DNA of 16,121 nt from Candidatus Niyogiibacteriota bacterium. Its GTDB lineage: Bacteria > Patescibacteriota > Minisyncoccia > HO2-45-28. Below are positions 6,186-12,355 of the stretch, one piece after another; position 1 is the first letter of the stretch; the number at the start of each line of letters is the position of its first letter. The notes under the pieces were generated by a model. It did no database searches, was not told where the DNA came from, and was given only the letters and a program-made list of their open reading frames with translations. The translations under genes were made by a program, and so were the position numbers. The stretch is taken from assembly GCA_016177385.1 (NCBI GenBank), contig JACOVJ010000031.1:1-16121 (forward strand). The letters are read 5' to 3'.

Positions 6186-7652
6186 TTAACGCGGGCGCAT
6201 CGTGGGAAAGAGGATCACGTCGCGGATGTTCGCGGTGTCGGTCAGGAGCATCACCAAGCGGTCGATGCCGATGCCGATGCCCGCTGCGGGCGGCATGCCA
6301 TATTCCATGGCTTCTACAAAATCCTCGTCCATGCGATTCGCCTCCTCGCTTCCCGCGGCTCGCTCTGCTTCTTGCGCCTCGAATCGGCGGCGCTGTTCCG
6401 CGGGATCATTCAATTCCGAAAATCCCTTAGCGACCTCGACTCCCGCAATGATCAGCTGATACATGTCGGCAAATCCCGGATGCGTTTCGGATTCCTTTGC
6501 GAGCGGCAAAATTTCCAAGGGATAATTCAACACGAATGTCGGCTGGATGATCTTGGGGACGCAAACTTTTTTAAAAACCTTGTCGGCGAGCTTCGCTTTG
6601 GTGTCGCCTTTTTCGCGTTCGATGCCTAATTGCCGCGCCCGCGCCTCCATATCGCTTTCGCTAAGCATTGCGTAATCCGGAATGAGCGCGAACCGCTCAA
6701 GTCCCTCTTCGAATGTCATGGTGTCGAACCGCCGGCCGAATGACAGCTCCACCTCCCGATACCGGAGCGTGGATTTCAGATGGAGCGCGGCGATAAGCGC
6801 GCCGAACAGACGTTCGAGGAACGCGCGGTGCGTCTCGGCATTCGCATAGGCCTCGTAGAGTTCGAGCATCGTGAATTCCGGATTGTGCTCGGCATCCACC
6901 CCTTCATTGCGGAAATTGCGGCCGATTTCGTAGATCTTCTCGAATCCGCCGATCAGCAACCGTTTGAGATAGAGTTCGGGCGCGATGCGCAAAAACAAAT
7001 CAATATTGAGCGCATTCTGGTGCGTGACGAACGGCCGCGCGACCGCCCCGCCCGCGACCGGATGCAGGAGCGGCGTTTCCACTTCCAAAAATCCTTCCGT
7101 ATCCAAAAAATGACGCAGGCCCGAAATGATGCGCGAACGCGCCTCGAAGCGTTCGCGAACCCCGTCATTCGCGATCAAATCAAGATAGCGCCGGCGCGAA
7201 CGCTCCTCCGCGTCCTGCAAGCCGTGCCGTTTCTCGGGCAGAGGCCGCATGCTTTTGGCAAGAAATGTCCACGATTTGGCAAGCAGCGATTTTTCCTTTT
7301 TTTGCGTCAAAAAAAGCGAACCGGAAAATTCACAAAAATCGCCGATGTCCACGCCCTCTTCAAAAAGCGCGTACGAATCATCGCCGAGTTCATCCTTTTT
7401 TAAATACACTTGAAACTGGTTCTGTCCGTCGCCGAGGTCGCAAAAAAGCGACCCGCCATGACCCCGCAGCGCACGGACCCGTCCCGCGAGCGTGATGGAT
7501 TTTTTGTCCGCAAGTTCGTCAAAACGGCTCGCCGCATCGCCGAGCGCCGTCCGGTCGGGAACGCCATTCGCGGGATACGAAACAATACGCGCATCCGTAA
7601 GCCGTTTTAATTTGGCAAGACGCGCGTTCTTCAGGTCCTCAAAAGACGACAT
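6186..7652 (-). CDS. lysS: Lysyl-tRNA synthetase, class II
   Basis: This enzyme charges tRNA(Lys) with lysine in the cytoplasm. At 488 residues it is of normal length for class II LysRS. An N-terminal OB-fold anticodon-binding domain (about 50-150, with TLAGRV and FCDLGD) is followed by the class II catalytic core. Motif 1 lies near 170-195 (FLEVETPLL), motif 2 is FRNEGVDAEHNPEF (247-260), and motif 3 is GIGIGIDRL (458-466) with its arginine. Pro-Ala-Ala-Gly-Ile-Gly before motif 3 is typical of LysRS. It starts two bases after the greA stop without a clear ribosome binding site, so it is probably translated by coupling to greA. A hairpin at 6138-6174 follows its stop. Confidence 0.96.
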   Translation of the reverse strand: MSSFEDLKNARLAKLKRLTDARIVSYPANGVPDRTALGDAASRFDELADKKSITLAGRVRALRGHGGSLFCDLGDGQNQFQVYLKKDELGDDSYALFEEGVDIGDFCEFSGSLFLTQKKEKSLLAKSWTFLAKSMRPLPEKRHGLQDAEERSRRRYLDLIANDGVRERFEARSRIISGLRHFLDTEGFLEVETPLLHPVAGGAVARPFVTHQNALNIDLFLRIAPELYLKRLLIGGFEKIYEIGRNFRNEGVDAEHNPEFTMLELYEAYANAETHRAFLERLFGALIAALHLKSTLRYREVELSFGRRFDTMTFEEGLERFALIPDYAMLSESDMEARARQLGIEREKGDTKAKLADKVFKKVCVPKIIQPTFVLNYPLEILPLAKESETHPGFADMYQLIIAGVEVAKGFSELNDPAEQRRRFEAQEAERAAGSEEANRMDEDFVEAMEYGMPPAAGIGIGIDRLVMLLTDTANIRDVILFPTMRPR

Positions 7653-7654
7653 GC

Positions 7655-8146
7655 TTATATGATATCAAGAATCTTGTACTTTGTTTCGCCCTTCGGAGTC
7701 AGGACCGTGATCTTGTCGCTTTTCTTGTGGCCCAAGAGCGCTTTCCCCAGCGGCGATTCATAGGAAATTTTGGACGCCGACAGGTCCGCTTCTCCGGCGC
7801 CGGCAAGCACCACGCGCAAATCGTTTTTCTCGCCTTCGCGACGCAACACGACCTCCGAGCCCATCGATACGGACGAATCGTCGTCTGTTTTTTCCACCAC
7901 CACCGAGCGCAACAGCACGTCCTCCAATTCGGCAATACGCATTTCATTCTCGACCTGCGCTTCTTTGGCGTCTTGATATTCGGAGTTTTCCGACAGGTCG
8001 CCCAAGCTTTTCGCGTACTCCAAACGATCCGCAATTTCCTTGCGTTTCGTGCTCTTCAATATATCCAACTCTTTATTGATCTGCCGCAGGCCGTCCTCGC
8101 TTAGATATTCGGTCCGTTCCGCGGGCTTTTTTGGAAGCTTATCCAT
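7655..8146 (-). CDS. greA: Transcription elongation factor GreA
   Basis: GreA rescues backtracked RNA polymerase by stimulating transcript cleavage through the secondary channel. From ATG 8146 the product has 163 residues, normal for the family. The N-terminal coiled coil (about 12-85) carries the acidic tip motif LGDLSENSEYQDAKE, and the C-terminal FKBP-like domain ends with ISYESPLGKALLGHKK and a terminal beta hairpin. The frame is open to 8188, but the promoter's -35 and -10 boxes lie inside that extension and the extra residues (MTLVHSGNILFRIL) fit no GreA, so 8146 is the start. The predicted transcript begins only about 6-8 bases upstream, leaving no room for a Shine-Dalgarno: the mRNA is nearly leaderless. 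It is first in an operon with lysS. Confidence 0.95.
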   Translation of the reverse strand: MDKLPKKPAERTEYLSEDGLRQINKELDILKSTKRKEIADRLEYAKSLGDLSENSEYQDAKEAQVENEMRIAELEDVLLRSVVVEKTDDDSSVSMGSEVVLRREGEKNDLRVVLAGAGEADLSASKISYESPLGKALLGHKKSDKITVLTPKGETKYKILDII

Positions 8147-8159
8147 AAGTATTCGAAAT

Positions 8160-8188
8160 AGTATATTCCCCGAGTGTACCAAAGTCAA
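8160..8188 (-). promoter_or_regulatory. Promoter of the greA-lysS operon
   Basis: On the minus strand TTGACT (8183-8188), a 17-base spacer and TATACT (8160-8165) form a strong sigma-70-type promoter. It follows the terminator of the upstream gene by 12 bases and predicts a start near 8153, immediately before the greA ATG at 8146. Confidence 0.82.
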
Positions 8189-8199
8189 ATCTATTGGAA

Positions 8200-8230
8200 A
8201 AGGGTTACCCTGACTGTCAGGGTAACCCTT
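8200..8230 (-). terminator. Perfect hairpin after the cold-shock-fusion gene
   Basis: Arms AAGGGTTACCCTGAC (8200-8214) and GTCAGGGTAACCCTT (8216-8230) pair perfectly over 15 bp around a single central base. The hairpin starts five bases after the stop of the 8236-9057 gene. On the minus strand its last arm runs into TTTTCC, a short U-run. It is a probable terminator separating this gene from greA-lysS. The outer arm matches the hairpin after lysS. Confidence 0.75.
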
Positions 8231-8235
8231 GAATG

Positions 8236-9057
8236 CTAGAGGAGTGCCGTCACGCCGACCGCCTCATGCTTGAACGAGGTCGAGCGCGAGCCGCCGGTAT
8301 CGGGCTTGCGAAGCCCTTGGAATGAGACCATCTCGCCCTTTTCGAGGTAGGCGAACCGTTCGCGCGGAGCGATCTGCGTCCAGTGAACGCGCGCTTCGCC
8401 GTCCGCCGTGAGAATGGCGCCGAGCCCATTTGCCAGGTTATACCAGAGCACGTAGCCGGTGTGCGAGATGAAGATGAACCTGGACGCATCCGGTAGCTCG
8501 GATTCCTTGCCGACCGCATCGAGATACTCCTGAATGTCCGGCAACCGGGCGAACAGGTCGTACCTGCCACTCAGGAAATCGACAACGAAATCGTACAGTT
8601 GAGGCCAGCTTTTTTCGAGCGCTCCGCACAGGAACGCGTCGCCGTCCCACCCGCATGCCATGTCCCGCGCTTTTTGCGTCGTGAGGAAAAATTCGCCATT
8701 CTGGGAAACCAGAGCAACCTCCCACCGCACAAGGCGCCCGCGCTCGTCCACTTCGAGAAGTTGAAGCTTGTTTCCGGGATGGGGCGCATACAGCCACCCG
8801 TTTTTGCTTGTCCCAAAAGGAACCTTTTGGCGGTAAATCTTGATCCCTATTCCCTCGCTCCAATTTTTCTTGGCGCGCACATTATTCTGATGATCCACAT
8901 CCATGCCGATGATATCGAGCGATTCCACCCTTACTTCGATGATGGCGCGCTGTTCCTGAAGATGTCCGAGATAGCCGTCGGCCGGGTCGCGCTCAAGCCC
9001 ATCTCGAGAGTCGTCGCCCGCGAATGCGGCAACGCTGAATCCTGTCGGGATATCCAT
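8236..9057 (-). CDS. Unknown N-terminal domain with degenerate C-terminal cold-shock-like OB fold
   Basis: The protein has 273 residues. Residues 200-272 align by eye with a cold-shock domain: G-YVLWYN (201-207) for the usual GxVKWFN, NGLGAI (210-215) for the RNP1 KGFGFI, DG then RVHWTQI (223-229) for DVFVHxSAI, and YLEKGEMVSF (237-246) for LxEGQxVxF. Both key RNP phenylalanines are lost (RNP1 Phe to Leu and Ala, RNP2 Phe-Val to Arg-Val), so nucleic-acid binding may be altered. The first 190 residues match nothing I know. They include a tryptophan-rich, beta-rich region and no signal peptide or membrane segment. The start is firm: GGAGG, six bases, ATG. It is a single-gene unit with its own promoter (9109-9137) and terminator (8200-8230). 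Confidence 0.82.
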   Translation of the reverse strand: MDIPTGFSVAAFAGDDSRDGLERDPADGYLGHLQEQRAIIEVRVESLDIIGMDVDHQNNVRAKKNWSEGIGIKIYRQKVPFGTSKNGWLYAPHPGNKLQLLEVDERGRLVRWEVALVSQNGEFFLTTQKARDMACGWDGDAFLCGALEKSWPQLYDFVVDFLSGRYDLFARLPDIQEYLDAVGKESELPDASRFIFISHTGYVLWYNLANGLGAILTADGEARVHWTQIAPRERFAYLEKGEMVSFQGLRKPDTGGSRSTSFKHEAVGVTALL

Positions 9058-9108
9058 TCCTCGCCTCCATAGAAATGAGGGGGTTTTGTGTTTGAAAAGA
9101 ACGAAACA

Positions 9109-9137
9109 ATGCTAGCACGCCAGTGCCCGTCTGTCAA
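9109..9137 (-). promoter_or_regulatory. Promoter of the cold-shock-fusion gene
   Basis: On the minus strand TTGACA (9132-9137), 17 bases, then TAGCAT (9109-9114) preceded by TGC (extended -10). It predicts a start near 9102 and a leader of about 45 bases ending in a good ribosome binding site. It lies just beyond element C. Confidence 0.7.
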
Positions 9138-9158
9138 TCCCCAAGGTAATGCGCAGAC

Positions 9159-9343
9159 ACATTCGGCGGTTTTGAAAAGGCGGTGAGGCATTTGGTTTTG
9201 AAAAGCTCTCGCAGGCGCGCCAAGCACGGTCTCCGCCGAAGGCGGAGTTGGCGCGCCGAGAGCGCGGGGCGGCGTCCTGCGCTGGCAGGACGAACGACCG
9301 GTTTGAAAAAGCAAATGGCGAGCCGCCCAAAACCGCCAAATGT
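9159..9343. repeat. Long inverted-repeat element C, 3' of the PBP2 gene
   Basis: Outer arms ACATTCGGCGGTTTTG (9159-9174) and CAAAACCGCCAAATGT (9328-9343) pair at 15 of 16 positions. The one exception is a G-U wobble in the minus-strand RNA and a mismatch in plus-strand RNA. A second arm pair, GGCATTTGGTTTTGAAAAGC (9187-9206) and its counterpart near 9300-9319, is imperfect. Inside, GCTCTC and GGCGCGCCAA (9205-9223) pair with TTGGCGCGCC and GAGAGC (9248-9263), capped by CTCCGCC-GAA-GGCGGAG (9231-9247). A second hairpin GTCCTGC-GCTG-GCAGGAC occupies 9274-9291. The element starts 33 bases past the PBP2 stop and, with promoter 9109-9137, fills the gene-free stretch 9058-9376. Confidence 0.75.
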
Positions 9344-9376
9344 GCGTGCTTAAAGCATCGATGAGGCGGCTCTACG

Positions 9377-11071
9377 TTATTGAAATGCGCCCAAATACTC
9401 CGGCCGGTTCTCGATGAGCCACGACACGATCTCGCGGGCGACGAACGGCGCGCCCACCAGATTTTTCGCGTCCCCGCCTTCGAGCACCACCACGAGTGCC
9501 AACTGCGGATTTTCGTACGGCAAAAATCCGATGAACCATGAATTGACGGTCTTGCCGAAACCGATCTCGGCCGTACCGGTCTTACCGGCCACGCCAACCC
9601 CGAGCCCCGAAAGCGCCGATGCCGTACCGCCCGCGACCGCCGCATGCATTCCCTCTTTCACAACGGAAAATGCATCCTTTGGGATGCCCGCGATTTTATA
9701 CGCAATGGCCGTCGGCCGCGCCTCAAACGAATTTTCGGCGCGCGTTTCCTTGATCAGGTGCGGCTCGGCCGCAACACCGTCCATGGCGATGAGCGATACG
9801 AGCTGGGCCATTTGCAAGGGCGTCACCTGGATCATCCCCTGCCCGATGGACAGGTTGTAGGTATCGCCAACGCGCCACACGGGATCGGACGGCTGATTTT
9901 TCGCTTTCCACTCGGGCGTCGGAACCAGCCCTTCTTTTTCCGGAAGTTCAACTCCCACAAGCGCTCCGAGTCCGAATTTCTTTGCATAATCGGCGATCTT
10001 GGCGACCCCGAGCCCTTTGATATTTTCAAACCCGCCGCCGATCGAATAAAAATACACATTGGACGAAACCGCCAGGGCGCGGCGCATATCCACCCAGCCG
10101 TGTGCTTTCCAATCGAAAAACCGGCTTTCTTCTTTCGGATTATACGGGTTCGGGATCGCAATGCTTCCGGAACTGAAAATTTGATACTCGGGCGTGATCG
10201 TTCGTTCCGCGAGCGCCCCCGCCGCTACAACAGTTTTGAACGTGGAGCCGGGCGGATAGAGCCCCTCGAATGCGCGGAAGAAAAAGGGCTTTCGCGGATC
10301 GGTCCGGTAATCATCCACCGCCTCTTGTGAGGAACTGGCGGACAGCGCCGAAGAGTTGTATTCCGGAAAACTGGTCGCCGCCAAAATTTCGCCGGTGACA
10401 GGATTTGTGAGAATGGCCGAACCTGCGCGAAAACCGCGCTCCAGCACCGTCGCTTTGACTTTTTCGAATACCGCGCTCTGAAGCTCGGCATCAATGGTCA
10501 GCACGACATCGTCGCCGTCCTTGGGCGCATATTCCACGGCCTCCGAGATCACCGCGCCGCCGACGTCTTCTTCCACCAGCCGGCTGCCGTCCCTTCCGCG
10601 CAATACATTATTATAGGCGCGCTCGATGCCGGCCTGTCCGATCCGCACGCGCGGATCTTCGCCATCCGAAAATTCATTGGGATAGCCGACATATCCGACC
10701 ACATGGGCAAGTCCCGCGAGTTTTGAATATACGCGCGCGCCCGGGTCGTTCCACGCAAGCTCCATGCCGCGGCGGTCATAGACCAATCCGCGCTCCGCCG
10801 AAAGCCGCACGCGGACCAACCGGTTGGTATCGGCACGCGCGCGCAATTCTTCGCCGCGCGCGATCTGCAATTCTCCGAGCCGAAAAACGAACACGGCGGT
10901 AACCCCGAGAAATGCCGCGTAAAAAAGATAGGCCACGCGCGCAGATAGGGGGCGCTCCAAGCGCCCTTCAAAAAGCTCGCGGTCGAACCCCGGCAAGTTT
11001 TTGGAATCGAGGAAGATCTCGTCCGGCTCGATGCCGCGATGGGTCAGATTGCTTTTACGCCGCCAGAGCAT
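9377..11071 (-). CDS. mrdA: Class B penicillin-binding protein, PBP2/MrdA-type transpeptidase
   Basis: This membrane-anchored D,D-transpeptidase is probably for lateral-wall (elongation) synthesis. The 564-residue product has a charged cytoplasmic N-terminus, one membrane helix at about 45-63 (VAYLFYAAFLGVTAVFVF), a PBP dimerisation region (ERGLVYDRRG, 93-102) and a transpeptidase domain. Its motifs are S-T-F-K (276-279, Ser276 nucleophile, preceded by YPPG as in PBP2 enzymes), S-S-N (336-338) and K-T-G-T (497-500). The YPPGSTFK context and the position away from ftsL argue for PBP2 rather than FtsI. No strong ribosome binding site is visible at the ATG (CAGAGAT precedes). Elements D and C lie upstream and downstream of it. 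Confidence 0.9.
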   Translation of the reverse strand: MLWRRKSNLTHRGIEPDEIFLDSKNLPGFDRELFEGRLERPLSARVAYLFYAAFLGVTAVFVFRLGELQIARGEELRARADTNRLVRVRLSAERGLVYDRRGMELAWNDPGARVYSKLAGLAHVVGYVGYPNEFSDGEDPRVRIGQAGIERAYNNVLRGRDGSRLVEEDVGGAVISEAVEYAPKDGDDVVLTIDAELQSAVFEKVKATVLERGFRAGSAILTNPVTGEILAATSFPEYNSSALSASSSQEAVDDYRTDPRKPFFFRAFEGLYPPGSTFKTVVAAGALAERTITPEYQIFSSGSIAIPNPYNPKEESRFFDWKAHGWVDMRRALAVSSNVYFYSIGGGFENIKGLGVAKIADYAKKFGLGALVGVELPEKEGLVPTPEWKAKNQPSDPVWRVGDTYNLSIGQGMIQVTPLQMAQLVSLIAMDGVAAEPHLIKETRAENSFEARPTAIAYKIAGIPKDAFSVVKEGMHAAVAGGTASALSGLGVGVAGKTGTAEIGFGKTVNSWFIGFLPYENPQLALVVVLEGGDAKNLVGAPFVAREIVSWLIENRPEYLGAFQ

Positions 11072-11101
11072 ATCTCTGTCATATCATGTAGTCCGTTAAA
11101 A

Positions 11102-11283
11102 TTCATTTGCGGGGCGAGCCGACCTCTTTTTGAAACCATTCGAAGGCGAGCGGGCATGGCGTTTCGTTTATAATGGCGCGATCAGCGCTCTAAACGAAAC
11201 GAGCGAGCCGTAGAGCGAGCGAGTCCCGTCGCTGGCGGGACGAGCGTGTTGAGAAAAGAGGGCGGTAAGCACCCGCAAGTGCC
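11102..11283. repeat. Long inverted-repeat element D, 3' of mraY
   Basis: The outer arms pair imperfectly: TTGCGGG near 11107-11113 with CCCGCAA at 11272-11278, and CCTCTTTT near 11123-11130 with AAAAGAGGG near 11254-11262. A central stem GTTTCGTTTA (11161-11170) and TAAACGAAAC (11191-11200) is a perfect 10 bp with a TAAT bulge and an inner GGCGC/GCGCT stem. A second hairpin has arms GTCCCG (11223-11228) and CGGGAC (11236-11241). Flanking sequence such as AAGGCGAGCGGGCA and GAGCGAGCCG is shared with element A, so the two are copies of one family. It begins only two bases past the mraY stop and ends about 30 bases before the mrdA start. No U-tract follows. Confidence 0.75.
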
Positions 11284-11285
11284 TG

Positions 11286-12344
11286 CTATCGCCCGATCAG
11301 CGCCACGACCATGCCAATGATCGCCCCGATCATGCCGACGATCCAAAACCGCATCGTAACGGTATACGGCGCCCAGCCGAGCGCTTCCAAGTGATGATGA
11401 AAGGGCGCCACGCGAAAAACTTTCCTGCCGAAAAATCGCTTGGAAAAAAGCTGGAGCGCCGAGGAACCGGCGGCAATGACGAGCGGAAACGCGATGATCG
11501 GCAGAACCAGAACGGAATCCGTCAGGAACGCGATGACCGTGAGTGTCGTCGTCAATCCCATCATCCCCGATTCGCCCATATAAAAGCGCGCGGGCGGGAT
11601 ATTGAACCACAAAAACGCAAGGATCGCGCCAACGATGACGGACGCAAATGTCGCGAGGTCCAGTTGATCCTGAAAAAACGCGATGCCGGCGTACGCGGAA
11701 AATGCCGCCGCCATGACGCCGCCCGCGAGGCCGTCAATGCCGTCGATGACGCCGCCCGAAAACGTCGCGACCATCACGAAAATGAAAAAGACGGGAAACA
11801 AAAGCCCAAGCTCGAATTCGCCGACGAACGGCACATGAACGCTCGTGAATTCCAATTTCGAATAGAACCACCACGCGCCAATGGCCGCGATCAGGATGAT
11901 CAACAAAAGCCGCCGCGAAAACTGCATGCCGCCCGCAACATATTTCCCGCGCCCGAATACCTGCAAAAAATCATCCGCGAGCCCCACCAGCGACGCCGCG
12001 ACGAGCGTGAAAAGCGGCAGCCATGTCTGGGCGCGCGACAAAAAATTCAATTTATGGAGCAAAAATGTGGCGGGGGAAATTTCGATGAGCAGCCGGAAGA
12101 GAACGATCATGACGACCGGCACGGTCCAGATCAGAATTCCACCCATGCGCGGGACCCGAGTCTCGCGCTCGCCGTGAAGTTTAGCGAAGATCGGCGTGGG
12201 AGCGCCGTCCGGCGCGAATTGGCGCACGTCCTTGCGCCACAGGCGGAATTTGTAGAGATAACGCGTCAGGAGCGGTTCCTGCGCCATCCCTACAAAAAAG
12301 GAGAGTGCGCCGATGCCGAACACTTTCAGAACATTCAATATCAT
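11286..12344 (-). CDS. mraY: Phospho-N-acetylmuramoyl-pentapeptide transferase MraY, divergent
   Basis: This polytopic membrane enzyme transfers phospho-MurNAc-pentapeptide from UDP to undecaprenyl phosphate, making lipid I. The 352 residues form about ten hydrophobic segments. Family landmarks are present: the Asp-Asp pair in GLADDF (121-126, D124 D125), VIDGIDGLAGG (199-209) and the cytoplasmic APFHHHLEALGW loop with H316-H318. Two features diverge. The asparagines that usually precede the DG-DG motif (NxxNxTDGxDGL) are glycines here (FSGGVIDGIDGL), and the usual MGDxGS motif, whose Asp is catalytically important in E. coli and Aquifex enzymes, reads FYMGESG (E258). The HHH loop and the cell-wall neighbours favour MraY over WecA-type relatives. 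It starts 11 bases after the carboxypeptidase stop. Confidence 0.9.
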   Translation of the reverse strand: MILNVLKVFGIGALSFFVGMAQEPLLTRYLYKFRLWRKDVRQFAPDGAPTPIFAKLHGERETRVPRMGGILIWTVPVVMIVLFRLLIEISPATFLLHKLNFLSRAQTWLPLFTLVAASLVGLADDFLQVFGRGKYVAGGMQFSRRLLLIILIAAIGAWWFYSKLEFTSVHVPFVGEFELGLLFPVFFIFVMVATFSGGVIDGIDGLAGGVMAAAFSAYAGIAFFQDQLDLATFASVIVGAILAFLWFNIPPARFYMGESGMMGLTTTLTVIAFLTDSVLVLPIIAFPLVIAAGSSALQLFSKRFFGRKVFRVAPFHHHLEALGWAPYTVTMRFWIVGMIGAIIGMVVALIGR

Positions 12345-12355
12345 GGCGCTTTACT

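Noticed and set aside
8147..8188. Fourteen extra in-frame codons ahead of greA
   Set aside because: They contain the -35 and -10 promoter boxes and have no counterpart in GreA proteins; the start is placed at 8146.
411..11175. TATAAT-like strings in elements A (413-418) and D (11169-11174) as plus-strand promoters
   Set aside because: They come from the stem edge plus the conserved bulge, have no -35 at the right distance, and no plus-strand gene follows.
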